From Hymenolepis diminuta (Eukaryota > Platyhelminthes > Cestoda > Cyclophyllidea > Hymenolepididae): a stretch of DNA of 64,000 nt. The notes below the pieces were generated by a model, which saw nothing but the letters and a program-made list of their open reading frames with translations, searched no databases and had not been told where the DNA came from. Each line of letters starts with the position of its first letter. The first letter of the stretch is position 1. The position numbers and the translations under genes were made by a program. The DNA is taken from the NCBI GenBank assembly GCA_900708905.1, contig CAADRB010000009.1, positions 3,283,469-3,347,468 of the forward strand. Direction: 5' to 3'. Below are positions 52,924-63,892 of the stretch, in pieces.

Positions 52924-53746
52924 TTAGGAAATATTACGCACCACAGCTGAGGGCAATTTGGCAAAGACACGCTTCCGCCGTTGGCTACTTATAGTTAGTT
53001 GATTAGTCTGAAAATTGGAAACGTGACTGACAAATCTTTGTGGTCGACCTTTAGGCCTGTTGCGGGCTTCAATATGAGAGCGCATTGGTGCAATTAATTT
53101 CATGTTAACGAAATCAACAAAGTCCGAACTTGATACAAATAAGTCCCAACTGAGAGCTTTGTAGAAATCCAACTCCGCTTTTTTTATATCATCCAACTCG
53201 GATTTTAAATTTCCAGCCCAGGTCTGATTTGTCACAGCATCCACTGAATCTGCATCCTGTAGGAATTTCACCGCAGCCAACTATAATAAATATAAAATAT
53301 TATCTCTTATCGTTTTCATAAATTAGGAATGGGGAAAAAATTATTTTACAGTAGCGAAAACAAGCAGTTCCGTTGCAGTTAATTTGTAATAAATAGACGG
53401 CTTTGGGCTGAGATTTCCAAATCTGTTAATTAGTACCAATGCAGTAAAAAGCGTTACATCAGACTTCACATAATAGCTAACGACGATTACAAAAATCGGA
53501 GGCAAACCTCTTAAAATCGTAGAGCCATTCACTGTCCACTTTTCCCAGCTGCCGTTGCACGGCTGAATTAACAAAATTAAGCACGATTTCTGGGAATAAA
53601 AGGAGAATTATTATTTATACACGGAGTACAAAAATGAAATAGATAGACTTAGTCTTTCTACCTGTCATAAAATTGTCATCCTTTTCTGCGTAATCATAAA
53701 ACAGTTGCATAACGTCCTCAGGACGCTGCCGATTTAAACTCTCCAT
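52924..53746 (-). CDS. CNPPD1: CNPPD1-like cyclin-fold protein
   Basis: CNPPD1 proteins carry a cyclin fold of the Pas1/PHO80 type; their partner and process are poorly known. Exons on the minus strand are 53746-53662, 53589-53508, 53476-53350 and 53280-52924, with GT/AG introns of 72, 31 and 69 nt; the 31-nt intron is among the shortest in the window. The product is 216 residues, much shorter than the human protein (about 410), which has a long C-terminal extension absent here. The cyclin core is recognisable: TLFTALVLINRFGN (helix with the family's A-x-x-x-I-x-R pattern), LTATELLVFATLAAVKFLQD, TWAGN, and ELDFYKALSWDLFVSSSDF, which parallels the family's acidic-helix then W-x-L-Y segment. 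The basic C-terminus (RPKGRPQRF, SQRRKRVF) could be a nuclear signal. The start ATG at 53746 is the first in frame and lies 385 bp from the oppositely oriented basigin-family gene. Confidence 0.78.
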
Positions 53747-54131
53747 CCTCAATTAACTTATCTAACGGACCCAAAAAAGAACTCCGCAGTGTTCATCCAA
53801 TCAGTGAAAGCGCATGTTAACAAAAATGCAAATATATGCTGTGTTAATTAGAATAAATATAAAATAAATTATAATATGGCACAAATAAATCATTCATTAC
53901 TATTTTTTAAATGATCGTATATTAAAATGAACTTATTTTAACCTGTTTAAATTTTAATTTTACGAAATACCATTAGAATATATTGAAAATAGTTATAATA
54001 AGCCAAGTTAATTGTATATACAATTATTTTGAAAATATCCGTATTTAGTTTGCCAACGCGCAATATATAAGTTGTCATTCTTGCTGCTGGCTTCGTTTGC
54101 TGTGCTTTCGTTGTGTCCATTTACGATTGAA
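53747..54131. promoter_or_regulatory. Head-to-head promoter region of CNPPD1 and the basigin-family gene
   Basis: Only 385 bases separate the two start codons, so both promoters and 5' UTRs must fit here or share sequence. TATATAA at 54064-54070 lies 62 bases before the basigin-family ATG and is a possible TATA box, though such strings are common in this AT-rich stretch. Confidence 0.5.
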
Positions 54132-56218
54132 ATGGTCTTGCGCATATTGTTGCTTCTTATTGTAGTGTCATCCATAGCTGGAGCGTTCAGTGGTAATTTT
54201 AAGGATAATCGCATTAACATATTTTAGTTATTCCGCGTTCGAATGTTTCTCTCCCTACCTTTACGTCGAGTATTCAGTATGAAAGTATTCAATTTCAAAA
54301 ACGCGCAAAGAATGATTCCCTTCATCTTGTTCTTAAATTCACCGTTGCTGATGCACCATCAAAAGATGTGGAAATTTCATTAGCATACAACAACCAGAGT
54401 ATTTCTGTTGGTAATCCTGATGATCGAGTAGATGTCTACGCAGAGAAGCATCTAAATTCGAGCGGGTTTTTGAGTGATATTATTCTCAATCTAAAGAATT
54501 CCGGTAAGGTTGTTTTATCTTGTGGCTATTTTTTTAAAAAAATTTTAGCTGCTAATAGTGGTGTATACACATTAACGCTTGTATCGGATTCTCAAACTGC
54601 CTCAGCAGAGGCTGAAGTTGACTGTAAGTTGATAAACCTACTGTCCATTTCTTTTAGTATTTCCTATTATTAATCGTGAATATTTTTTCATCGGTATGCA
54701 GCTGCTCCCATTTTACCTGTTTATTCCAAGCCAAAACGAGTTTTGCAGGGTGATCCTTTGCGTATCTCATGCCGTGTGTCTGGCTACCCAATGCCAGTTA
54801 ATGTTTCTTGGTTCTTTGCTCCAATTCCTGTGGATCTTTCTGACGATAAGACCACAATCTCTGATGCTTCTGGCCTTCTGATGGCAATCGATTCCTCCGA
54901 CGAGGCATGGAAAGATGCTCTTTTCTCCTCGGAAGAAGGCACGCCAAATGATACTCTTAGATTTGAATCCATTGGCGTTGCTCAAAATGGTCTTTTCGCC
55001 TGCAATGTCTCAAACTCTCTTGGCAGTGATTCGACCTTTTTGCTTGTTGGAGTTAAGGGTGAGGCCTTTCTACATACGTCAAATATTGATCTTTTGGTTA
55101 TATTATTCGTAGTTTTCGTCACTTCGTATTTGCATGAAGACAATAGTACTTTTTCTTTAGATAGGTAAGTTTCATTTATCAAATGTTAGCCTACCAATTA
55201 GGTTAGTGGTGCATGAAGATTAGACAAGCAGGGAATAGCAGAAGTCCATCCTTTATCCTATCTGTATTTTAAAACAGTGGCTGAAATGAGATATATAAAG
55301 CCAAAGAATTTGGGTCCGTTTTGCACTTCCTAGATGTGGAGTCCTTTAAGACTTCAAGGGTAGCGATCAAGACACTGAAGAAACGAATACGTTTATTTCT
55401 GACTAGTAAATTAAGAATTGTTAGTGTTTTGAACTTCGCCATTGAGTATTGCGTTTTATTACATCTAGCGATTGCTATCTGTATACATGTAATTTATAAT
55501 ATTCACTTCAATATTTCAAGTTATAAAGATATAGACAAATGGGATTGATTGTGTTAAGGTTTTATTTTCTAGATTGACATGTATATTATCAGGTATCTTA
55601 TTGTTTAACCAGGAATTAAATGAAAATATTATTATTTCCCCCTCCTTTCATCCTCTTGCACTTGTTATAGGTCATGATTTGTGCCCAAACTATCACTATA
55701 GCTTCGTTTTTAGATGGGAGAAATAGTGCTCTGCTCCAATACAATATTGATAGTGATGGAATTTTATTATTAAACTAGATTTTTTGGAGGATGATTTAAA
55801 TTTCGTTTCCTCGGACCTTTCCGTGAAAGTCTTTTATTCGAGTTTTCTGATATCAAAATTCAGTTTTCACAATTAATACATGGCTCATATATGATCTGAA
55901 CACGTAAAGTTAATCATTTAATCACTGCAGACCGTTGGGCAGCTCTGTGGCCATTCGTCGGAATTGTTGTTGAAGTGACTATACTAGTAGCAGCAATTCT
56001 TCTCTACGAACGTCACCAAATTCGCAAGAAACCTGCCGCTTCAGAACCCGTTGCCACCACTGAAACCACTTCACCTAATGGCAATGCTGTTGACAAGTAA
56101 GTTTCTCCTGATTTTATTCTTGTGATTTGAATGTGTGATCTCATCATTTTGTTGTATATGTGTACGTTCTAGGAACACTAGACCGGATGAAGTTCGTCTG
56201 CGTAACACCAGAGCATAG
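54132..56218 (+). CDS. Basigin/neuroplastin family Ig membrane protein
   Basis: Basigin and neuroplastin are single-pass Ig proteins that escort monocarboxylate transporters and Ca-ATPases to the plasma membrane. Six exons: 54132-54192, 54228-54503, 54549-54623, 54702-55058, 55931-56096, 56173-56218, with introns of 35, 45, 78, 872 and 76 nt; the first four junctions are all phase 1, typical of Ig genes. The product is 326 residues. Residues 1-19 are a signal peptide (MVLRILLLLIVVSS). A first Ig-like domain (about 25-137) has no cysteine at all. A second, C2-type domain has Cys161, Trp174 and Cys238 with NVS glycosylation sites at 171 and 239. The transmembrane segment ALWPFVGIVVEVTIL has the family's invariant Glu (271), and the basic tail ends in VRLRNTRA, like the family's RQRN ending. 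I cannot decide between basigin and neuroplastin, which is expected for an invertebrate. Confidence 0.92.
54504..54548 (+). other. 45-nt intron that is in frame and lacks a stop
   Basis: The second intron of the basigin-family gene begins GTAAGG and ends TTTTAG. Its length is a multiple of three and reading through it adds 15 residues including LSCGYFF, the only Cys the first Ig domain could gain. The exon ends match the domain (KNS then ANSGVYTL), so normal removal is expected. Confidence 0.6.
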
Positions 56219-58604
56219 GTGACTTAGCACCGCAATCAATACAATCAACCCTTTAGCCTCTCATCCATTTTCTTTTATTACAATTTCTACTAACTACTCT
56301 TTCTTGCTCCTAAACCCCCCTCCTAATGGTCATTTTTGTGACTCGCTCCTACTATACATTTACTTGTTATTCGAAAAACCGTTCTCTCTCCTCAATTACC
56401 TTTGTAGGTGTGTAACCACTGCTTCCTCTTGGTAGAATAAGGTTGTGATATCATTTTTTTTCTAGTGAATTGTTGTATGTGAATATATGTGTACTTGGCG
56501 GGCCGCAGGAGAGAGACAACTTGAACAAAATAGACTTTGGCGTCGATATTAAACGGTTTCGTCATTCTATCGAATAGGCCGGATATGTGGGTCTTGTATG
56601 CGCGTGTGCACTTGTGTTGCCTCGTGTAATCATAAAGTTTGGGTAAATTTAGTTCTATCTGTTGGCTGTAATGATTTCTAATCATTCAACTTCTGAACAC
56701 TTAATCGTTTGCTCAGCCATTATGAGAATCTAGAACAGCCGAACAGTATTAATTCAATTAATTTTTATTTAAAATTCGTGTCAAAGTACGAGTTGTGTAG
56801 GGAGATGTAGAGCTTTCTTCAATAGTAATTTGATCAGGAAAAAGAAAATGCGATTCTAAGATTCCATTATGAAAATCACTGGGTGGGGTTTTACATCAGT
56901 TTGAGTCCAATTTTGATGGCGATCATGTGAAAATAGCATCATATGCCGGCTTTTAAGAACGAGCTTCCTTCATAAAATGGATTTATTATACTTCACCTAG
57001 AGCGAACTATTAATTTCCGGTATGTTTAGAATGCATGCTAATCGCATCATTCTGATCCCATAAGGGGTGATCCGAGGTGGCGTGACTAACCACGTAATTA
57101 TATCGATCGTTCAACTAGCTCTGGTGATCCTTGGAGTCTGATTATTAAATATGGACATTATTCAAGCACTGTCTCTTCTTAAAAGAACGCCTTTAGAACG
57201 TTAACAAATTAAGAATCCGGATTCCCTGACTTAATCTACATTTCTTGGTCCCCTCCCACCCGTTTCATACCTAAATAGGCTATTTTAATACTCTCTTTGT
57301 TCTAATGCTAATCCATGATTGAAATTTGAATTTCTTTCGCGGCGTCATAGTCAGTAATATTGATAACCAGTTCGATTTTCCTGAAGAATGAAAATGTCCA
57401 GTTAAACCTGCAAAAGTGTTCTAGCTTTATCTCTATAATAAAGACACAACAAATGGTGAATGTAAGTGGATGAAAGAAGTTCAGTTTTAACTCTGAGAAT
57501 AATATTCTGTACTTCTGCTATAACCGGTATCGCGTTATTTGAGATAGTGGAAATAAAAATAATAATATCAGCTAAATACGAGATTTTTGCAGTTTCGCAA
57601 CGATCTGATGTGTTGAGATATAAATGTGTCTGCTATCGGCACTGACTTACTATGAAATCCAAGTGATTTTTCGTATATTTCCCTTGGATCTTTATCTGTT
57701 TGCGACCATTGTCGAAGCTAATACTAAGAGAAACAGGATAAATTCAGGTAATATCGTTGAAACCCCAAAACAAACTGACTAAAGACATGAACTACAAAAA
57801 CGATAGTTATTTAATTTGGGTGTCTGACACAAGAAGATCGATTTCTTTAAGTCGGTTGTTGTTAAAGAAAATTCAGCAATCTTCGTCTGAAGAACATACA
57901 TAACTATTCAAATCGGCTTAATCTGAATAAATTGTTAGCCGATGAAAGCCATGCAATTAGATTCCATTAAGTCGACTTGTCTAAAAAATAGATCTACGAC
58001 GTTTGCATAGCACGAGATTGTTTGCCTTAGTACAACGTTAATAAACAAGACGCATGGTTGTATCTGAAGAAATACGGATCAGTTTAAAATTTTTCCCCAA
58101 TTAACGCTCATACACGTCCTTACAAAGACATCTGTGAAAGAATAAATTAAATCTGGAAGAAATATGTGCTTGAATAAATTAGTTTTTCGTTATCATCCCA
58201 TCTCTTCAAATGGCACTAAAGCTTATCATCACCAAATCGGGGGATTAATGTTTCAGCATTTTCCTACCGGTACTAATTTCATCGGTGATTTTTCATCAAG
58301 TCTTGGATGAGCAGCCGTCCAGAAGTTCACGTGAAAAGCTTTCTCCCTTCCCTTTTCCGTAAGACCTGTCCTTTTCCTTTCTCCTGGTTCGGGGAGTTCG
58401 CCTCGTATGCCTGAAACGGAACACCGAATTAACTATTGACTTCTTTAGAAGATCTCCACTCACTTTCGATACTGGCTTCAACTCAGTGATTACCGCATTA
58501 ACTAGTTCAGGATGCTGCTTCCTCTTCTTCCCCTTCTGCTCGTTTTTTGAAACACGTTCATGGGGATTCTACTAAGAATTTTCATTCCGCTTCATATCCT
58601 TTTT
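56219..58604. other. Gene-free stretch after the basigin-family gene
   Basis: The first 180 bases are pyrimidine-rich and probably the 3' UTR of the gene upstream. No coding region is supported in the rest; the 97-codon minus-strand frame at 56392-56685 and the basic 61-codon frame at 58296-58481 have no clear motif, although the latter directly follows the Gag relic and could be its decayed continuation. Confidence 0.5.
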
Positions 58605-59430
58605 CTAGCTGGCCATTTGTTTTGTCACCAGACTGACCGTTGGTTCAGCATTCTGAGTGATGTTCTTCTTTCTGAGTTCTAGTTTCGTTCGGAACATTGT
58701 TTCTTTATGCCCTTGTTTGCCCCACGAACTGCGCTTGTGGGATTTATGTAGATAAAATAGGTCAAAATGTAAATACTTACAAAGCCAGCATACACTTATT
58801 TTTGCGGAGAGAGGAAACCTTCCGGACACTATTTCACTAGAAATCCGATTCGCAGAAATGTCCTCACCAGATTTCTGCTGATTCAAGCTACCTTCAAACT
58901 TGATGTCCAAATTCATACATTTATTAACAATGTCTTTTAATGTGAATCTATTATTTGTTTCGATCATTCTAAGGATTCGACAGACGTTTGACAAAGTTCT
59001 GAAAGACCATTCAAAAATAGTAAACTTTTGAAATGACCCTTCTTAATATCAGAAAATTCACAGAGTTTGGGAAGAATATAGTGACAGCAAGCATAGATTA
59101 TTCAGTCTTCATTATGCTCTTTAGTGAGAGAAAGACATTTGAAACATTTTTGCAGTTTGGAATACTTTGTATCGAAGAGTTCAGAGAGCACTGAGACCTT
59201 TTCATCGAATTTTAGATCCAAAATTCTTCCTGGATGGATGACACATCTAAACCTTTTATTTTCACCAAGTCTTAGCTTTCACATCATCTGGGATATTGGC
59301 GAGATCGTTTCGGAAAGTATCCTCACACCTTTCAAACCAGTTAGCAAAAGTGTGATCTGCTTCTGGGTCGTAGTGGAATTCATGAATATGTAGAACTAGA
59401 GATTCTGGAGATCGTTTGAGCAAGGAAATA
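58605..59430 (-). pseudogene. Decayed Ty3/gypsy Gag
   Basis: Gag forms the particle of LTR retrotransposons. Read on the minus strand from about 59430, one frame gives EFHYDPEADHTFANWFERCE and DTFRNDLANIPDDVKAKT, the usual gypsy Gag core. A frameshift near 59270 moves the match to a second frame (IHPGRILDLKFDEKVSVLSE, LFDTKYSKLQKCFKCL). A third frame continues with NRFTLKDIVNKCMNL and ends in a decayed zinc-knuckle pair: CWLCKYLHF near 58790 and KSHKRSSWGKQGHKE near 58700, in which several Cys/His ligands are lost. At least two frameshifts are needed, so it is non-functional. It points away from the integrase relic next to it, so the two are not one intact element. Confidence 0.78.
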
Positions 59431-59571
59431 TTCAATGTTTCTATTTTCTAAATGAAAATAGGAATATTTAGAATATCATTCTTGCAGCGTTATAAGATTT
59501 TCCCTCTGTTTCTTCAGCGGTCGTTGGTGACATTCTTGTTGTTTCTTAAAAAAATTCATTTTACTTCAGGG

Positions 59572-60212
59572 AAAGTTCAAATTTATCAATATTCAATAAC
59601 ATATTATCCATATCACCTCCAATCAAACGGCCAAACAGAGCGATTTGTCGACAATTTCAAAAGAGTCCAAACTGAAAGAAAAGAGAGCGACGTAGGAAGT
59701 TATTCGAAAAACTCCTTTTTGGACGGCTTATGGTCCGATGCTGAGTGATAAATCGCCTGCAGAACTACTAATGAAAAGAACAGTTCGGACTGTCAGCCAT
59801 GCTATGATGCCGAAGAACAAAACAAACGAACCGGCGAAAAGATCATACAAGAGGTGTGTTCACCGTCAGCGATCTCGTGTTTGCTCGTCATTTCCGATTT
59901 GCTCATTTCTTGACGGCTGGACTTGTGGTTAAATGACGAGGAAAAATCATCTGTACAACCTAAGTAAATGATATTATTTGGATCGGCCATGGAAATCGAT
60001 TGAGGTAATGTATTGCGGGGACTGAATCAATGCCTGAATCAACCCCACCATTCCTTCCGTTGAGCACTTTCAAACTTCCAGCAAGTAAGTCGGATAAGAT
60101 CCGAGAAATAACTTTAGAACAACAGATACGGTGCTCAAAAAGGACTCGTCGAAAGCCCAGAACGCTTCTGATGAATTCAAAGTTGGTCGACAACGTCTTT
60201 TTTGTAAACAAT
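59572..60212 (+). pseudogene. Decayed Ty3/gypsy integrase C-terminal part
   Basis: Integrase joins retrotransposon DNA to the genome. The plus strand gives YYPYHLQSNGQTERFVDNFK, the end of the catalytic core (the Glu of QTER is the last of the D,D-35-E triad). After a shift come KTPFWTAYGPMLSDKSPAEL and LMKRTVRT, the standard SPAELL block. A further shift gives GVFTVSDLVFAR and HFLTAGLVVK, resembling the C-terminal barrel, and the end has CSKRTRRKPR, similar to the Arg-rich tail before the 3' LTR in many gypsy elements. No reverse transcriptase or earlier integrase is present upstream, where the opposite-strand Gag begins at once. Several frameshifts and stops make it non-functional. Confidence 0.8.
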
Positions 60213-60280
60213 TTGTGTCCAATTTAAAATTCACTCAAACGCGCACACTGACACTAAATAACATTACAAAAAGTAAATAC

Positions 60281-60315
60281 ATGAACAGAATTGTAATTAT
60301 AACCATTCTGTTCAT
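60281..60315. repeat. Perfect 11-bp inverted repeat
   Basis: ATGAACAGAAT at 60281-60291 and its exact reverse complement ATTCTGTTCAT at 60305-60315 flank a 13-base loop. It lies about 70 bases past the integrase relic and may be part of the decayed element's end, or chance. Confidence 0.7.
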
Positions 60316-60548
60316 ATAAACAATAGTAGTCGTAAAATTTAACAAATCTAGATCATTTTAAACATTACAATACCTATCAGTAATAGTTCTGATTAATTTT
60401 AGCCTCCATGATGAATTGAATATCGGAAGTTTTGCGTCAAATGGATTAATTTACGTATATTCCAAAACTCACCCAGACGCATTAGTAAAAATTCTTGAAT
60501 CGTAGATGGAAAATGTTAAACAAAAGTTTTTTTCTTTTAGTGAGGAAA

Positions 60549-60582
60549 TTTTATTTGATCGCTCAGGAATTAATCAACGTTA
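60549..60582 (+). repeat. Short direct repeat D, copy 1
   Basis: TTTATTTGATCGCTCAGGAA and the following CAACGTT match 61804-61836 with about five differences in 33 bases. Position after the gypsy relic suggests a decayed LTR or internal piece, which I cannot prove. Confidence 0.5.
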
Positions 60583-61480
60583 ACGGTTATGACATTCCCG
60601 CTTAAACATTATCATATTATAGAAGAGGCAAGATATTAGGAAAGCACGTTGTATTAGCACAAGCACACGCTACCCCAACAAGGTTAATGCCGGAAATCAA
60701 ACAAAATTTCAAAATCAGATGCCCTAGTTGATGTTAAAATGGTCTTTAGCGTTGTTTGGGGAGCTTGACCGACGGAGAAGTGAACAACTATCAGGACATT
60801 TAGACTGCTATCCCCAAACGGATTGTGGCAAGTAGGGTAAACAAATGAAGAATGAGAGGATTTTACTGAGTAAAGCCTTATTTGAAATTGAGAAGAGATC
60901 ATGAGATAGCTTAATTATTAGCCTGACCCTAGAATGGGAAATTTGAAACTCTTTTTAACGGCGTTGTGACAAGTTCTATTTTGTTGTGTTTACATACTCT
61001 AATATCATCGGCAATTTTCGAGACATTAATCTTGAGGTAAATCAAATCTTTCCAAATTCTTTTATCGTTTCCTTCCAATTTAAGTTCTTTAATGACGGTT
61101 CTTTCTCTATGACCTATCAGGAAAATAAAGAAAAATGACAATATACTAATCTCTTCATCAACACTACTTTCCTTGAAAGAATCTAAGATTTAATAGTTCA
61201 TTGTGTTAAAGTTTCTTTCTTTCTTTTCTCTTGACACCAGTTAGTTTGATGTTTGGATGCATTAATATCATGAAATAAAACAAACTCAGTGAAGCCAATC
61301 AACTAGGTATATCCAATAATTTAAAAGCATGTGATAGTCATTTGTTATTATTATTTTCGCTCTTTTATTTCAAAGTTGAATGTATCTTTGGCATGATGTA
61401 CGTAAAGTAACAATTTGAGTCAAGGCTCTAATCCCAAATTAAACTACTTTAGGAGTCTGACTAAATCAATCTAGGTATAC

Positions 61481-61535
61481 TCCCTTAGGACTATTGGTCA
61501 TCTTAAGGCTAGCAGAAAAGAACAGCCTTTAACGA
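61481..61535 (+). repeat. Short direct repeat E, copy 1
   Basis: The block TTGGTCATCTTAA and about 40 bases around it resemble 62076-62131 at the same spacing. Confidence 0.4.
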
Positions 61536-61803
61536 GTGAGAGGATCAAAAGTTGGCTTAGGCTAATGTGTAGTAGACAGTGGAGAATGGATGAGAGGAGA
61601 AAGGATGATGGAGAAATTGGGAAGAATGAGAAAGGAGCCAGTAATGAGGGCGGAATATCCGGATATACAGGCGAAGTCTGCCAGACTTGGAGGCGCTGAC
61701 AGGTTTTATCCTGTGTGAGTCATAATATGATTGTAGGATCATCAATCAATCAGATGTCAAGTACGGGTCGAAACAGAGTAGACGCATTCCCTGATTGAAA
61801 AAT

Positions 61804-61836
61804 ATTTATTTGATTGTTCAGGAACTAAGCGACGTT
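61804..61836 (+). repeat. Short direct repeat D, copy 2
   Basis: TTTATTTGATTGTTCAGGAA then CGACGTT; partner of 60549-60582, 1.25 kb downstream in the same orientation. Confidence 0.5.
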
Positions 61837-62075
61837 GAAAAGCGCTTCAAATTCTCTCCACATATTATTTAACTTACCTTCTGACTATAAAATGTGACTT
61901 AAGTGGCTATCTTTTTACATCATCGTTTTCAATCCTCGGATAGAAAGTATTTAATATAATTTCCACTTCAAGAGGTTTCCACTTAGGCTTCATTATTGCT
62001 CATATAATCAGATGTTGATGGTTTGATAATTATTCAGAAAGAGAAATACCAATAACTTTTAGTCAACCAATTATT

Positions 62076-62131
62076 GATTCCTCTTGGTCATCTTAAAGAT
62101 AATAAGAAAACTCAGTTACGCTTCAAAACGA
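62076..62131 (+). repeat. Short direct repeat E, copy 2
   Basis: Partner of 61481-61535; the shared core is TTGGTCATCTTAA. Confidence 0.4.
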
Positions 62132-63530
62132 ATCTGTTGTAAATGTCACTGACTATACATTTCTCTATAACTAGAACGATCAAACAAATGTTGTAATCAC
62201 AATTTTTTTAAAGTTACTTCAAAATTACACAGGAATTTAAATATAACTTGTCAAATAATAATCCAAATAAATCACAGCAACAGCATTTGGAGTTAATCCT
62301 GTGCAGATCTGAGGACAGGCTTTTGTTGACAGCTCCGATCTAGTGAAATGTACTGTATCAGTCAATTTTTGAACATAGCCGCATGTGGTTTTATTAGCAG
62401 GCGTAGTTTGATGGTCGCTGACACTTGCGAGCTAATTATTCAGCCTTGATTCAGTTGCGTCATTTGACAATGTTTGTTTGCAGCTACCTGAAAGCTATTT
62501 CGTCTTTGTGAGTCTGCGCCCGGGCTGGTTTATCTGGCATAATTTATCGTTAGTTAGGGCTAAATATAAGTAGGCTAAATTAGTTCATGACGGGCAATGT
62601 TTTGAGGCAGAATATATAAATATGGTAAATTACAAATGAATAATAGTAAAATTAAATAAGAATCTATTTTCAATAAGTTATGGCATTAATATCTAAATGT
62701 TATTAAATATTTGTTATTTCAAAAGTAATTCAAAATTTAATTAAAAGCTAATTCTTGGACAAACCATACTGATGATCGATATCATTTTCGCTGACTGATG
62801 GAATTCCCAATTGCCGAAGTCATTTCATTATACTTCGTCACATTGAAACGATTTGCAAGCATTCCTTACAATTTGTTTCTCTGCGGCTTTAAAACATAAT
62901 AGTGAGAGTGGAACCAGTATTAAAATATTGCATCTTCCCTTGAGGCATGTGGAAAGTTAACCATTTCTTTTAAATGAACGAAAGTATATTTACATATCTG
63001 TTTAATTCTTATATGAAGACTTCCTCTTTAGTTTCTTTCAGATTGCTTTGAATTTTACAAACCAAAAATGTTTCAGAATTTATGTAATATTACCTAAGAA
63101 TAATGTTATTTCTTAAAAAAGACGGGAAAGGAAATCACGGAAGGTATCAGCCAAAAGGCAGAGGCATGTGCTCTTGATGTTCAACATCCAGTAATGGTTG
63201 CCTAGTTCTGAAGAAGGCCAAAAGATACAAAATATTACATTTTTTACTAATATGATCTTTCAGAAGCATTTACCGTGGCTCGGTTATCACAGATTATTAG
63301 TAAAGTTATTTTCACATTTCATTACTGTTCGATTAATTGAAATTCAATGCTATCTAACCAGGCGAGTAAATTTTTTTACCATACACATTTCTTACCTGTA
63401 AATTTATACTGCAGTGAATTTACCAGCCCTGCCTCATTCCCGCCACTTTTTCAAATCTGTTGATCTTAATCACGTGTAAATGGTACTTAATCCAGACTGG
63501 TTCCTATTATAATGATGAGGTCTATTGGAC

Positions 63531-63873
63531 TGTCACAACGATCGAATAGATGGAATAAGTCAAGTCACTCATGTCATCCGATCAGTTCGGACACCCCCTG
63601 TTAGAAGAAATGATAATAAATAAGGCAAAAATAAAAATGTAATTTCTTTCCTTATTTCCCTACCGATAAAAGACACTTGATAATTATTCTTATTTGTTTA
63701 AGCCGATACCGATTGAGAGTGAGTTTCGTTAATACACTCGTATTGACTATAACGTGCCTTCTGATCTGCCGTGGGTTATTAGCTTCTGTGTTAAGTTGCT
63801 ATATTACCGAGTTTTCTAGATTGTTGGCTCTGAGAGATTACTACCCAAACTCCTAATTGGTTACGTTATAACA
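63531..63873 (+). repeat. Candidate 5' LTR (343 bp)
   Basis: It begins TGTCACAACG, a common gypsy LTR start, and ends GTTATAACA just before AAGTGGCGACG. The matching 3' LTR and target duplication cannot be seen here, so the borders rest on the TG...CA rule and the position of the primer-binding site. Confidence 0.6.
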
Positions 63874-63876
63874 AAG

Positions 63877-63892
63877 TGGCGACGCAGGTGAG
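63877..63892 (+). other. Putative tRNA primer-binding site
   Basis: TGGCGACGCAGGTGAG starts with TGG, the complement of a tRNA CCA end, three bases after the LTR. I cannot assign the tRNA. Confidence 0.5.

Larger units (their letters stand above)
60316..63530. other. Gene-free stretch with short repeats
   Basis: No coding region is supported. The stretch holds two kinds of short direct repeats (60549-60582 with 61804-61836, and 61481-61535 with 62076-62131). A less AT-rich patch at 61560-61740 and another at 60660-60880 have no recognised content. Confidence 0.5.

Noticed and set aside
61557..61745. 62-codon minus-strand frame rich in His, Ser and Arg
   Set aside because: No motif in any frame, and the patch looks like part of a repeat; no splice sites support an exon.
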